NCBI GenBank assembly: GCA_050290225.1
Contig: JBNKHG010000016.1
Span: 1 to 64,000, forward strand
DNA from: JBNKHG01 sp050290225
Lineage (GTDB): Bacteria > Pseudomonadota > Gammaproteobacteria > Pseudomonadales > Cellvibrionaceae
Direction: 5' to 3'
Length of the DNA: 64,000 nucleotides
In this document: positions 17,120 to 26,217 of the stretch, piece by piece
Numbering within the stretch: the stretch's first letter is position 1
Layout of the letters: each line of letters begins with the position of its first letter
Made by a program: the position numbers and the translations under genes
The notes under the pieces: model-generated
What the model was told of the DNA's origin: nothing
Seen by the model: only the letters and a program-made list of their open reading frames with translations
Database searches by the model: none

Positions 17120-17197
17120 GACCCAAGGGTATTTCCCCGCCCAGCTCTAATTTTGCCCCCTTTTCCCCATAATCTAATTATTTTACTTATATTTGAG

Positions 17198-17225
17198 TTT
17201 ACATACTAATCAACAATCTTATAAT
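17198..17225 (+). promoter_or_regulatory. Consensus-like promoter giving a leaderless relE transcript
   Basis: TTTACA (17198-17203) and TATAAT (17220-17225) are separated by 16 bases. Transcription would start about 7 bases after the -10 box, at the A of the relE ATG (17232), leaving no room for a ribosome-binding site. Confidence 0.6.
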
Positions 17226-17231
17226 AAAGGC

Positions 17232-17486
17232 ATGAACGAGATCATCTGGACAAGGAAAGCAGTCCGCCAAGTACTCAAGCTACAGCCGAAGGATCGCAAA
17301 ACGATCTATAGCAAAGTGAATGAACTGGTTTATTTCCCCGAAACCGCGAATGTTAAGAAGCTGAAGAATTTCAACTATGAATATCGTCTTCGAGTCGGAA
17401 TTTACAGAGTATTTTTCAACTTCGATGGGGGAGTAAAAATCATCAGTATTGAAGAGGTTAAAAAGCGTGATGAGCGAACATACTGA
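17232..17486 (+). CDS. RelE/HigB-type toxin
   Basis: This 84-residue protein starts at 17232 (MNEIIWTRKAVRQVLKLQ). The pattern is that of RelE/ParE-superfamily mRNA interferases: the opening WTRKAVRQVLKL helix, then KLKNFNYEYRLRVGIYRVFFNFD, with arginines at the catalytic face and a C-terminal hydrophobic strand. Its 3' end overlaps the antitoxin gene by 17 bases, and the toxin comes first as in HigBA. A consensus promoter lies so close that the mRNA is probably leaderless. An upstream TTG start at 17193 adds no conserved sequence and overlaps the promoter. Confidence 0.9.
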   Translation: MNEIIWTRKAVRQVLKLQPKDRKTIYSKVNELVYFPETANVKKLKNFNYEYRLRVGIYRVFFNFDGGVKIISIEEVKKRDERTY

Positions 17487-17808
17487 AGTGCAAATAATCC
17501 GCCAGGATGGAAGACCGGCGTTTGCCGTTGTACCCTACGAGCACTGGCTGGAGGTGAGCGGACAAACTGAGGATGAGGTGCTCCTTCCCCACGAAGTCGT
17601 TGGCTATATGCTCAACGATGGGCTTTCCCTGATTGCAAGCTGGCGCAAGTACAAGGGTCTATCTCAAGCCGAACTAGGGTCCCGTATGGGTGGGCTGAGC
17701 CAATCTGCAATTGCGCAAATAGAAAACCCCGATAGCAAGCCACAACGACGCACACTGGAAAAAGTCGCCAAAGCGCTTGGCGTTGATATTGAGCAATTGA
17801 GCGAATGA
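17470..17808 (+). CDS. Composite antitoxin: Phd-like segment plus XRE helix-turn-helix
   Basis: This 112-residue protein starts at 17470 (MSEHTEVQ). Residues about 5-30 (VQIIRQDGRPAFAVVPYEHWLEV) match the first strands of Phd/YefM antitoxins. Residues about 50-112 form an XRE helix-turn-helix (GLSQAELGSRMGGLSQSAIAQIE). The partner is the RelE-type toxin whose gene it overlaps. Two different DNA/toxin-contact modules in one short antitoxin are known in a subgroup of RelE partners. Its stop overlaps the ATG of the epimerase gene (ATGA), so a polysaccharide gene is translationally coupled to a TA module. Confidence 0.88.
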   Translation: MSEHTEVQIIRQDGRPAFAVVPYEHWLEVSGQTEDEVLLPHEVVGYMLNDGLSLIASWRKYKGLSQAELGSRMGGLSQSAIAQIENPDSKPQRRTLEKVAKALGVDIEQLSE

Positions 17809-18779
17809 AATCCATGCAAGTCGGGGTTACCGGCGCCAACGGTTTTGTTGGCCAGGCACTGTGCCAGAAGCTGCTTGAAGCAGGTATTGAGCCCCTCGCC
17901 ATCACCCGAAAACCGCTCTCCACCATCGAGAACCCGACTTTCGCAACCATCTCCAACACCGTTTTACCCACACTAACGGACGTCAACGAACTGACAAAGG
18001 TGTTAAAGGGTTGTGATGCCCTGGTGCACCTGGCAGCCAGAACCCATGTGTTAAAAGAAGAAACCGCCAACCCGGAAACCACCCTGGCCGCATTCCGACA
18101 CGCCAACGTGGGCACCACCACAGCCCTGGCTCAGGCGGCGGTTGCCGCGGGCATCAAACGGTTTGTTTATCTCAGTAGTATCAAAGTCAATGGTGAAGCC
18201 ACACACGGTAAGCCCTTCACCGCGAACGCCATACCGCACCCGGAAGATGCCTATGGCGTGAGCAAGTATGAGGCCGAGCGCCAACTCGCCGAAATCGCCG
18301 ACAATCATGGATTGGAATACACCATTATTCGCGCCCCGCTGATTTATGGCAGCGGTGAATACGCGGGTGCGGTCAAGGGCAATCTCGCCAATCTTCGTCA
18401 GGCCGTGGAACGGGGAATCCCCCTGCCCCTTAAGAGCATACAAAACAGACGGGATTTGGTTTCCCTCGCCAACCTGTGCAGGCTGATAATCTGCTGCCTC
18501 GAACAACCCAAGGCGGCGGGACAGACATTTTTAGCCGCTGACGGCATCCCCCGCACCAGTGCCGACATTGTTCGTTTGGTGGCCACATCCACCCGACGCA
18601 AACCGCGACTTCTGCCCTGCCCACCCTCGTTGCTGAAAATAGCTGGCATCCTGCTGGGTAAACAAACACAATTGCAGCGCTTGCTCGGAGACCTCGAAGT
18701 GGACAACAGTCACGCCCGCGACACCCTGGGTTGGCACCCGAAGCCCCCGGATACGCCTATCTACAAAGCACCGATTTAA
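17805..18779 (+). CDS. NAD-dependent epimerase/dehydratase of nucleotide sugars
   Basis: This 324-residue extended short-chain dehydrogenase has the NAD-binding GVTGANGFVGQALCQKL at residues 4-20. The catalytic pair appears in FVYLSSIKVNGE (serine) and DAYGVSKYEAERQL (tyrosine and lysine). Such enzymes next to WecA/WbpL-like transferases are commonly UDP-N-acetylhexosamine 4-epimerases or 4-keto reductases (WbpV or Gne type). Exact substrate is not determined. It begins the rightward polysaccharide gene block and overlaps the upstream antitoxin stop. A 41-base decayed copy of its middle region lies at 16806. Confidence 0.88.
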   Translation: MKSMQVGVTGANGFVGQALCQKLLEAGIEPLAITRKPLSTIENPTFATISNTVLPTLTDVNELTKVLKGCDALVHLAARTHVLKEETANPETTLAAFRHANVGTTTALAQAAVAAGIKRFVYLSSIKVNGEATHGKPFTANAIPHPEDAYGVSKYEAERQLAEIADNHGLEYTIIRAPLIYGSGEYAGAVKGNLANLRQAVERGIPLPLKSIQNRRDLVSLANLCRLIICCLEQPKAAGQTFLAADGIPRTSADIVRLVATSTRRKPRLLPCPPSLLKIAGILLGKQTQLQRLLGDLEVDNSHARDTLGWHPKPPDTPIYKAPI

Positions 18780-18789
18780 CACTTAAGGA

Positions 18790-19863
18790 ATGCACATTAA
18801 CGCCATCAATATTATTGTCCCCGTTGCAGGACTGCTCACTTCAGCCCTGCTGACCTGGGGCATGCGCTGCTACGCGCTCAAATTTGATGTCATGGATATG
18901 CCTGGCAATCGCAGCTCCCATCAAATCCCGACCCCCAGGGGAGGAGGCCTGGCAATTGTCATTAGCATGTTGGCAATCGGGGTTACCGCCGGATTCACCA
19001 CGTCCATCAGCTCGCAGGCATTTTACGCATTACTGTTGCCCGGAGTCGCCATTGCCATCATCAGCTTTATCGACGATCACCAACCACTACCGAGCGGCCT
19101 GCGCTTAATCGTTCATTTTTTCGCCGCATGCTTGTCAATAGTGCTCCTGCCGAATTTGCCCGCGATCCCTGTCGGTGAATTCACGCTGGCGTCGCCCTGG
19201 ATTCTTTACCCATTGCTGACCCTGTCATTGGTTTGGCTGCTAAACCTTTACAACTTTATGGACGGTATCGACGGTATTGCCGGTGGCGAAGCCGTCTCGG
19301 TATTACTCGCAGCTGCATCCATTCTGTGGCTACATGGCGAGCGTGATTGGTCCACCTTTTTACTCTGGTGCAGCACCCCAATTGTTGGTTTTTTGTACTG
19401 GAATTGGCCGCCAGCGAAAATCTTTATGGGCGATGTGGGCAGTGCCTATCTCGGCATAACCCTGGGTATACTGGCCCTTTTGACCAGCGCCGACACACCA
19501 ATGACGTTGTGGAGTTGGTTGATTCTGCTCGCGGTATTTATCGCCGATGCCACCTGGACCTTATTGGTTAGAATGACAACGGGACAAGACTGGCACCAAC
19601 CCCACCGCAGTCACGCTTATCAAAAAGTAGCGCGCCATAAAAAATCACATAGGTTTGTCAGCCTGGGAGTCATCGCCATCAACCTGATTTGGCTTGCACC
19701 ACTGGCCTGGATAGCCACAGTCAACGCTAATTATGGTTGGGCAGTGTGCGCTTTAGCCTACCTGCCTCTGTTAGGTATTTGCCGGCAACAGTCCGCCGGT
19801 CAACCAAGCACCGACAACGAAAGCTTTCCGCTTTCCCCACAAAACCCGTCAACTAAACTTTAA
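18790..19863 (+). CDS. WecA/WbpL-like undecaprenyl-phosphate glycosyl-1-phosphate transferase
   Basis: This 357-residue polytopic protein of the MraY/WecA family transfers a sugar-1-phosphate from a UDP-sugar to undecaprenyl phosphate, the first step of O-chain assembly at the inner membrane. About ten hydrophobic helices are visible. Cytosolic catalytic motifs are DMPGNRSSHQIPTPRGGG (near residue 40), NLYNFMDGIDGIAGGEA (near 155), IFMGDVGSAYLG (near 215) and HQPHRSHAYQ near 275. It follows the epimerase by 10 bases. The epimerase-WbpL pair argues for an N-acetylated hexosamine as initiating sugar. Confidence 0.92.
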   Translation: MHINAINIIVPVAGLLTSALLTWGMRCYALKFDVMDMPGNRSSHQIPTPRGGGLAIVISMLAIGVTAGFTTSISSQAFYALLLPGVAIAIISFIDDHQPLPSGLRLIVHFFAACLSIVLLPNLPAIPVGEFTLASPWILYPLLTLSLVWLLNLYNFMDGIDGIAGGEAVSVLLAAASILWLHGERDWSTFLLWCSTPIVGFLYWNWPPAKIFMGDVGSAYLGITLGILALLTSADTPMTLWSWLILLAVFIADATWTLLVRMTTGQDWHQPHRSHAYQKVARHKKSHRFVSLGVIAINLIWLAPLAWIATVNANYGWAVCALAYLPLLGICRQQSAGQPSTDNESFPLSPQNPSTKL

Positions 19864-19945
19864 CATTGCGCGTTAGGTCACTATCGGTTAAATTTGCACC
19901 TGCTAAAATGCGTCACGGAAGCAAACTATACAAACAGGTAGTTAA

Positions 19946-21880
19946 ATGCTCACAGCTTTCCTGGAAGCTCCCCGCCCTATCAAACGACTGATTTCGATAG
20001 TCTACGACTGCGTCGCAATCACCTTGTCACTCTACCTGTCCTGGGCGCTGCGAATTGGGGATTGGAGCATCACCGCTACAGCCGCCGACTGGGCGTGCCT
20101 GCTGATTATTCTGACGGTTTCCATTACCACCTTTGTCCGCCTCGGGCTTTATCGCGCAATTTTGCGGTATATGGCTCACCAGGCTGCCATTACGGTACTG
20201 ACGGTAACAGCGGTCTCCAGCTTGACACTGGCCGCAAGCAGCTTTTTCCTCAATGCATCGATTCCGCGTTCGGTACCGATTATCTACCTCTTTACCTCGT
20301 TGTTTTTTGTCGCCGCCCCGCGCATGCTCATTCGCAACCTGGTTCAGTGGCTGCAAATCGGCAGCGGCGCCAAAGTACTGATATACGGCGCCGGGGTCAG
20401 CGGCCACCATCTCGCCGCCGCCCTGCAACACAGCAGCGACTACTGCCCCATTGCCTTTATCGACGACAACCATAAGTTGCACGGCAGCTCCGTGCGGGGC
20501 CTGCCCGTCCTGCATCCTCAAAATATTGAGACGCTAATTAACGAGCACAATGTCGAAAAGATTTTGCTCGCCCTGGGTAACGCCTCCCGCAGCGACCGTC
20601 TTCGCATCATTCGCCACCTGGAAGAGTTCTCCATCAAAGTGCAAACCATCCCCGCGTTCACGCACTTGCTGTCTGAAGACGCACGCATCGAGGAACTGCG
20701 GGATGTACAGATTGAAGACCTGCTGGGGCGCGATCCGGTGAAACCCGATGAGGAGCTGATGTCCACCAATGTTAAAAACAAGGTGGTCATGGTCACCGGG
20801 GCCGGCGGCTCCATAGGTTCAGAGCTCTGTCGTCAAATACTGCAGTGTACCCCCAAGACCCTGATACTTTTCGAACTGAATGAATTCAATCTCTACCGGA
20901 TCGAAGAGGAACTAAAAAGTCAGATCGCCGCGCAAGGGATAGAGACCGAACTCGTGCCACTATTGGGTTCCGTACAACGCCAAAATCGCGTCGAGATCGC
21001 CATGCGCAGCTTTGGTGTAGATACCGTCTACCATGCCGCCGCCTACAAACATGTCCCCCTGGTTGAACAAAATTTGATCGAAGGGGTTCGCAATAACCTC
21101 TTTGGCACTCTGAGCTGTGCGCAAGCCGCTATCAGTACCGGGGTAAAAACCTTTGTCCTGATTTCCACGGACAAGGCGGTTCGTCCCACCAATATTATGG
21201 GTGCCTCAAAGCGCCTGGCCGAACTGACCCTCCAATCCCTCGCCTCCACACAATTTTCCACCACCTTCTGCATTGTACGCTTTGGCAATGTGCTCGGCTC
21301 CTCCGGCTCAGTAGTGCCGAAATTCCGTGATCAGATCAAGGCGGGCGGCCCCATAACCGTCACCCACCCTGAAATTACCCGTTACTTTATGACCATTAGC
21401 GAAGCCTCTCAGTTGGTGATTCAGGCCGGCGCCATGGCCAACGGGGGTGACGTGTTTGTTCTGGAGATGGGTGAACCGGTGAAAATTGTCGATATGGCCA
21501 AGGAGATGATCTCACTCTCCGGTCTGACCCTTAAAGACAAGCAAAACCCCAACGGGGATATCGCCATCGAGTTCACCGGCCTGCGCCCGGGTGAAAAGCT
21601 GTATGAAGAGCTACTGATCGAATACAACTGCCTGGGTACGGAGCACCCGCGGATTATGCGTGCGGAGGAACAGGGAATCAGCTGGGCTGATATGAAAGTG
21701 CTGCTTGATAGGTTGGATGAGCATTGCCACAACTTCCGGTTTGAGGATGTACACCGGGTGGTCATGGAGTCACCGGCTGCCTTTAAGCCTCTGCATGCGA
21801 TTAATGATTTGATGTTTGTGAAGCGGAAGGAGAAGCCGCAGTTGAAAGTCATTAACACAGGCATTTTTGAAAAGGTATAA
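19946..21880 (+). CDS. PglF/WbpM/CapD-type nucleotide-sugar 4,6-dehydratase
   Basis: This 644-residue protein has about four transmembrane helices (1-120) and a CoA-binding-like domain (about 130-260, GAKVLIYGAGVSGHHLA). A large short-chain dehydrogenase domain follows (about 285-590, VMVTGAGGSIGSELCRQI and TDKAVRPTNIMGASKR). WbpM/PglF enzymes make UDP-4-keto-6-deoxy-GlcNAc, a precursor of FucNAc, QuiNAc or bacillosamine. The C-terminal tail LRPGEKLYEELL is family-typical. It lies with the epimerase and WbpL-like gene in the same arrangement as the wbp loci of Pseudomonas. Confidence 0.94.
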   Translation: MLTAFLEAPRPIKRLISIVYDCVAITLSLYLSWALRIGDWSITATAADWACLLIILTVSITTFVRLGLYRAILRYMAHQAAITVLTVTAVSSLTLAASSFFLNASIPRSVPIIYLFTSLFFVAAPRMLIRNLVQWLQIGSGAKVLIYGAGVSGHHLAAALQHSSDYCPIAFIDDNHKLHGSSVRGLPVLHPQNIETLINEHNVEKILLALGNASRSDRLRIIRHLEEFSIKVQTIPAFTHLLSEDARIEELRDVQIEDLLGRDPVKPDEELMSTNVKNKVVMVTGAGGSIGSELCRQILQCTPKTLILFELNEFNLYRIEEELKSQIAAQGIETELVPLLGSVQRQNRVEIAMRSFGVDTVYHAAAYKHVPLVEQNLIEGVRNNLFGTLSCAQAAISTGVKTFVLISTDKAVRPTNIMGASKRLAELTLQSLASTQFSTTFCIVRFGNVLGSSGSVVPKFRDQIKAGGPITVTHPEITRYFMTISEASQLVIQAGAMANGGDVFVLEMGEPVKIVDMAKEMISLSGLTLKDKQNPNGDIAIEFTGLRPGEKLYEELLIEYNCLGTEHPRIMRAEEQGISWADMKVLLDRLDEHCHNFRFEDVHRVVMESPAAFKPLHAINDLMFVKRKEKPQLKVINTGIFEKV

Positions 21881-21904
21881 TCGGCCTTTATTCACCTTGC
21901 CCCA

Positions 21905-22825
21905 ATGGGTTACTGCTTAAATGCAAGCAACGTTACTGTGAATCATCCAAATAACCCTAACCCCATTACGCTTAGCATTTCCTGCGTGACCTTTGCCTGC
22001 AACCCAGAGCTACTGGTTTCAGTACTGGGTTCTATTCGGGATGCACAGGATTTTTCTCGCAACCAGGGGAAAAATCTGCAAATCGAACTATTACTGATTG
22101 ATAACGGCCCGGACACTACCAGTCTCGCCATATTGGAACAGTTGAGAGAACGCTTTCAAAACGAGTTCCACCACCTCGACATTATCACTGGACACGGTAA
22201 CATTGGGTATGGTCGAGGGAATAATCTCGCAATTCTGAAATCCGAATGCACTTATCATCTAGTGCTCAATCCCGATGCCATTCTCAGCCCCGATGTACTC
22301 TATGTTGCAATACAACATTTTGAAGCAGACCCATTACTGGGAATAGCGGCCCCCTTTGCGAACGATGAATATCAAAATCCCCAATATCTAGCAAAGCGAT
22401 TCCCAAATCCTTTTACCCTTGCACTCAGGTTTCTCAATAGCGAGAAGATGAACCAACGTTTTATCAATACGCTTAATCACTATGAATACAGGGACCAAAA
22501 TCCACAGAACCGTTCATTTGAAATTGAACTCGCCAGTGGATGTTTTATGTTTTGTCGTACCGGAGCACTGAAAGAAGTTGGAGGCTTTGCCGAAGCATTC
22601 TTTATGTATTTTGAGGATTATGATCTTAGTATTCGGTTGCAGAAAACGTTTAAGGTCAAGCACTTTCACGATTTGCTGATCACTCATCACGGTGGCAATG
22701 CTGGCCAAAAGGGATGGAAACATATCTGCTATTTTTTAATCTCTGCGGCTAAATTCTATTATAAGCATTGGTGCTGGCAGTCGATCTCCGGCCGAGCCCA
22801 ACGACTGAAGGCTTCACCTCATTAG
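21905..22825 (+). CDS. Glycosyltransferase family 2, rhamnosyltransferase-like
   Basis: This 306-residue GT-A fold enzyme resembles the WsaF/RfbN-type rhamnosyltransferases. The nucleotide-binding strand SISCVTFACNPELLVSVL is near residue 25, LLIDNGPD near 60, and GNIGYGRGNNLAI near 100. The DxD-like YHLVLNPDAIL follows, then the acceptor-site FMYFEDYDLSIRL near residue 240. A dTDP-rhamnose pathway at 36732-40148 provides a plausible donor (inference). It is the last gene of the rightward block; the next gene converges. ATG (21905) or GTG (21938) could be the start. Confidence 0.87.
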   Translation: MGYCLNASNVTVNHPNNPNPITLSISCVTFACNPELLVSVLGSIRDAQDFSRNQGKNLQIELLLIDNGPDTTSLAILEQLRERFQNEFHHLDIITGHGNIGYGRGNNLAILKSECTYHLVLNPDAILSPDVLYVAIQHFEADPLLGIAAPFANDEYQNPQYLAKRFPNPFTLALRFLNSEKMNQRFINTLNHYEYRDQNPQNRSFEIELASGCFMFCRTGALKEVGGFAEAFFMYFEDYDLSIRLQKTFKVKHFHDLLITHHGGNAGQKGWKHICYFLISAAKFYYKHWCWQSISGRAQRLKASPH

Positions 22826-22889
22826 ACTGAAGTGGACCCATCAGTCAAATAAGCGGTCACGCTAAATAATTGGCGCTTACACTAATACA

Positions 22890-24350
22890 TTACAAATAAT
22901 CTACCACCCATGCCCGTACTCGTTTAAAAGTACGGTAGGCCGCTCTTGAAATTACCCTTTTTATATTTAGCTGACGTTCCACCCAAAACGCCCATTCATC
23001 CTGCTCAATATTAAACTTCTTAGGCAGCCGAGATAAGTTTACTTCTGCACTGGTATTAGAGTTTAGAATCTCATTAAAATTTTTCTGAGTATGAAACTTT
23101 TCATATTGATTACGACTTTGCCGACTGGCAATCTCCAGCTCTTTGATACCTAATGTCTCGCAATAATTCAGCAATTCATTTGGAAAACGCCAACTGAAAG
23201 CCTCCGGATAAGCAAGTTCAATTCCACTCAGAATTGGTGAAAATATATGCCTATGCAAAGCTACAGGTATCCCCGCCCCCATAGCTTCAACCAATGTCAA
23301 ACCACCTCCGTAAGGGACCGATGCAACATACAAGTCAACGCGATTATCTAATAGCGCATCCCAAATACTGGAAACCCATGGAATGTAAATAAAGCGATCA
23401 AGCTTAATACCAAGACGTTTCAACTCCCTTCGTATTCTGAAAAGAGCCCAAGGAGTTAAACGCCCAATGTGAACATGCCTTCCCCCAGTTGAAATAAGAA
23501 GCTTAGGCACTAAATCAATATAATTTACAAAATATGGGACTTCGACCTTATTTGATCGGGCTGCGGTACAAGTAGTAAGCCCTTCATTATAAAAAAAAGA
23601 TAAACTCGCGGGACGCTCTCCTCTGTCATCAATTGCAAGTGGCATATAGGTATTTTTAATGCCAATTACATTTCGGCAGTTATAATACCCCATTGGGTGA
23701 GGATCAATGTGTTCAAGATGCGGCAAGTGTACGCCCAAACACAAGTGGTGATCACCATGATGATAAAAGCTGGCATTTAGTTTCATTTCAGGTTGAATTG
23801 CAGCAACAGCAATACTATCCTGATGGTGATTAAATAAATAAGTTTTTTCCGGGCGAATTTCGAGAAGACGATTTTGGAGCCAATCTAATCTTTGCAGGTA
23901 TCCTACCTTTGATGCGCTTTCAAAATCAATATTATATTCTTTTGTATACTGGGACAAAAAATAATCCGAATCTGAATTCCCATCCAATTCCGTTGAAAGA
24001 ATAACATGTTGTGCATATGGGCGCGCTTTAATAAAACTCTCTAAAACCTTAGTATGCCCTCCTGATCTCTGCAACTTGGTAACAACATAAGCATAAACTA
24101 ACTGATCCGGCTGTCTAAAAACCGCTTCAACATATTCCCTCTTAATACTCCTTAAATTGATTTCCCCTATTTTTTGACACAGTCCATCAAGCGTTTTTGA
24201 GCCGAAAACCTGCGATGTGCAAAGTGGTTCTGTGATGATTCTCTCTACACAATTACTAATTAATCTCAACGCGTTCTCAAGTCTACCATCTGCAATATTT
24301 CCAGATATTTTATTAGCGGCAGAGAGAATCGAATCATCACGCAATTTCAT
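22890..24350 (-). CDS. Putative GT-B fold glycosyltransferase
   Basis: This protein has 486 residues from the ATG at 24350. The C-terminal part shows a GT-B nucleotide-sugar motif (YGGGLTLVEAMGAGIPVALH near residue 375), and the middle has long alternating helical and strand segments. The N-terminal half is not recognisable. No signal peptide or transmembrane segment is evident. The upstream sulfotransferase gene ends only 31 bases away, so they are likely co-transcribed. Base composition is markedly AT-rich compared with the flanks, as for the whole block to 30928. Sugar and acceptor cannot be predicted. Confidence 0.7.
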   Translation of the reverse strand: MKLRDDSILSAANKISGNIADGRLENALRLISNCVERIITEPLCTSQVFGSKTLDGLCQKIGEINLRSIKREYVEAVFRQPDQLVYAYVVTKLQRSGGHTKVLESFIKARPYAQHVILSTELDGNSDSDYFLSQYTKEYNIDFESASKVGYLQRLDWLQNRLLEIRPEKTYLFNHHQDSIAVAAIQPEMKLNASFYHHGDHHLCLGVHLPHLEHIDPHPMGYYNCRNVIGIKNTYMPLAIDDRGERPASLSFFYNEGLTTCTAARSNKVEVPYFVNYIDLVPKLLISTGGRHVHIGRLTPWALFRIRRELKRLGIKLDRFIYIPWVSSIWDALLDNRVDLYVASVPYGGGLTLVEAMGAGIPVALHRHIFSPILSGIELAYPEAFSWRFPNELLNYCETLGIKELEIASRQSRNQYEKFHTQKNFNEILNSNTSAEVNLSRLPKKFNIEQDEWAFWVERQLNIKRVISRAAYRTFKRVRAWVVDYL

Positions 24351-24380
24351 TACCAACCAACTAAACTGCAAACAATCCAA

Positions 24381-25121
24381 TCAAGCAAGACTAAAACCCA
24401 TTGACTTCGCACAGCCAACAACCTCATCATAATTCTCAATTGTATATGCCGCATCTTTAATCATTACGGTGTAATCACTTTCAGCGGGAATCTCTATGGG
24501 CAACCCAAGAAAGTTAAAAACCCGCTCAAAAAAAGCTTGTTTATTTTCACAAAATTCTTCATAGGTAACAGTGCAGCACTCGATCCCCACATCCTTTAAC
24601 AATTGACGATCGTTCTCAATACATTTAACTTCCCAACCAACTAAGCCTCGGAACTTATCTAAATCAATAGCATAACGTTTTGAATCTTCCACCTCACTTG
24701 TTGAATTATAGATTCCGCGCTGATTAGCCACCATACCAGAAAGAACTTGCCCTGCAACATTTCGGGTTAGGTAGACCGCCTTATAACCACGCAGCTTTAA
24801 CTGCTCTTTTAAACCGTCCCTCTCATCAAGATGGTGACTTAATAGCTTAAAACCAACACCTAGACAGTTTTGGTTTCTGGCAATTTCCTCGACTTCATGC
24901 AAATACTGATCAAAAAGAGATTTCACAGGAAAGTCTTGCTTGTCCTTCCACGCATCAAATGCAAGAATGTATGGATATTCTTTTGACAGCTGAGGATCCG
25001 GCCCAAAGTCATATGTCAAGAATAACTCTTGCATCACACACAAACTATTAGCCTTGTTTAATTGATCTACAATTGCCGTTGAACCAGTCCGACCTCTTGT
25101 CATAACAACAAATTTAACCAT
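24381..25121 (-). CDS. PAPS-dependent sulfotransferase (Stf0/NodH-like)
   Basis: This 246-residue protein has the 5'-phosphosulfate-binding loop at the N-terminus (VVMTRGRTGSTAIVDQL) and the 3'-phosphate-binding strand near residue 120 (YKAVYLTRNVAGQVLSGM). This is the architecture of bacterial carbohydrate sulfotransferases. They transfer sulfate from PAPS to a hydroxyl of a glycan or lipid. The gene overlaps the aminotransferase gene by 8 bases, inside the polysaccharide operon, so a glycan acceptor is likely. PAPS would come from the sulfurylase/kinase at 11574 and from CysDN at 31844-36473. Confidence 0.86.
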   Translation of the reverse strand: MVKFVVMTRGRTGSTAIVDQLNKANSLCVMQELFLTYDFGPDPQLSKEYPYILAFDAWKDKQDFPVKSLFDQYLHEVEEIARNQNCLGVGFKLLSHHLDERDGLKEQLKLRGYKAVYLTRNVAGQVLSGMVANQRGIYNSTSEVEDSKRYAIDLDKFRGLVGWEVKCIENDRQLLKDVGIECCTVTYEEFCENKQAFFERVFNFLGLPIEIPAESDYTVMIKDAAYTIENYDEVVGCAKSMGFSLA

Positions 25122-26217
25122 TTTTCACACACTCTTTAAGTTTATTAACCACATACTGAACCTCCTCATCCTTTATCACCGGAGACATAGGGAGGCTTAG
25201 TACTTCAGATGCAAGCTTATCAGCAATAGGTAAATTGTAATTTTCGAATTCCTGATAGCATACCTGCCTATGCGGAGGAATCGGGTAATGGACTACTGTA
25301 GATACACCTAGCTTATCCAGCTGCTCCATTAATTCATTGCGACGTTTACTACAAATGACATAAAGATGCCACACAGGCTCAGCATATTCTGGCACAAGCG
25401 GCAATTTGACATCGAAATCCATCAAAAGCTTGGAATACTGATCTGCGATCATTCTGCGACGTGTATTCCAATCATCTAGCACTGAAAGCTTTACGCGAAG
25501 AAAAGCTGCCTGCATTTCATCCAAACGACTATTGTAACCAACTAAGTCATGCTGATACTTTGCTTTCGAACCATAATTACGAAGCTGTTTAATTTTTGCT
25601 GCAACTAAATCATCGTTGGTTAGTATGGCGCCACCATCACCAAGCGCACCAAGATTTTTACCCGGATAGAAGCTTGTAGCTGCAGCATGGCCCAAAGACC
25701 CTACACGTCGACCTTTGTAACGAGCGCCTTGAGCCTGAGCTGCATCTTCAATAACAATAAGCCCATGTTTCGCCGCAAGTCTATTAATAGGATCCATATT
25801 TGCAGGCTGGCCATACAGGTGCACTGGGATTATGGCACGCGTTCGTTTAGTCACAGCCCTAGCGATTAGCTCTGCTTCTATATTATGCGTATCTACATTC
25901 GGCTCCACAGGAACAGGTATTGCTCCACATTCTGTTACAGCCAACCATGTGGCAATAAACGTGTTCGAAGGTACAATTACCTCGTCACCAGGGCCAATAT
26001 CGTGTGCACGAAGTAGAAGATGAAGTGCTTCGAGGCCGTTTCCAACTCCTATACAATGACGCACCTCACAATAGGCAGCAAAGTCAGCCTCAAAGGCCTC
26101 CAACTCGGGCCCCATAATGAACCAACCCGAATCTACAACTCGCCGATATGCAGCATCCAGCGAATCACGTATAGATTGATGTAGTAGACCAAGATCTAAA
26201 AACGGAACCATTTTCAT
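25114..26217 (-). CDS. DegT/DnrJ-family sugar aminotransferase (FdtB/QdtB-like)
   Basis: This 367-residue PLP enzyme opens with VPFLDLGLLHQSIRDSLDAAYRRV. It has the substrate-loop GNGLEALHLLLRA near residue 60 and the PLP-binding lysine in SFYPGKNLGALGDGGAILTN near residue 185. The preceding gene is a 3,4-ketoisomerase, and together they match the FdtA-FdtB or QdtA-QdtB pairs that make dTDP-3-amino-3,6-dideoxyhexose (Fuc3N or Qui3N). The start overlaps the isomerase stop by 4 bases (ATGA). Donor is probably glutamate. Galacto or gluco stereochemistry cannot be read from the sequence. Confidence 0.9.
   Translation of the reverse strand: MKMVPFLDLGLLHQSIRDSLDAAYRRVVDSGWFIMGPELEAFEADFAAYCEVRHCIGVGNGLEALHLLLRAHDIGPGDEVIVPSNTFIATWLAVTECGAIPVPVEPNVDTHNIEAELIARAVTKRTRAIIPVHLYGQPANMDPINRLAAKHGLIVIEDAAQAQGARYKGRRVGSLGHAAATSFYPGKNLGALGDGGAILTNDDLVAAKIKQLRNYGSKAKYQHDLVGYNSRLDEMQAAFLRVKLSVLDDWNTRRRMIADQYSKLLMDFDVKLPLVPEYAEPVWHLYVICSKRRNELMEQLDKLGVSTVVHYPIPPHRQVCYQEFENYNLPIADKLASEVLSLPMSPVIKDEEVQYVVNKLKECVKNG

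Noticed and set aside
17121..17231. A higB toxin partner for the solitary HigA
   Set aside because: HigB would be upstream of higA, where only the YgiT gene and the epimerase fragment lie. The RelE gene downstream already has its own antitoxin.
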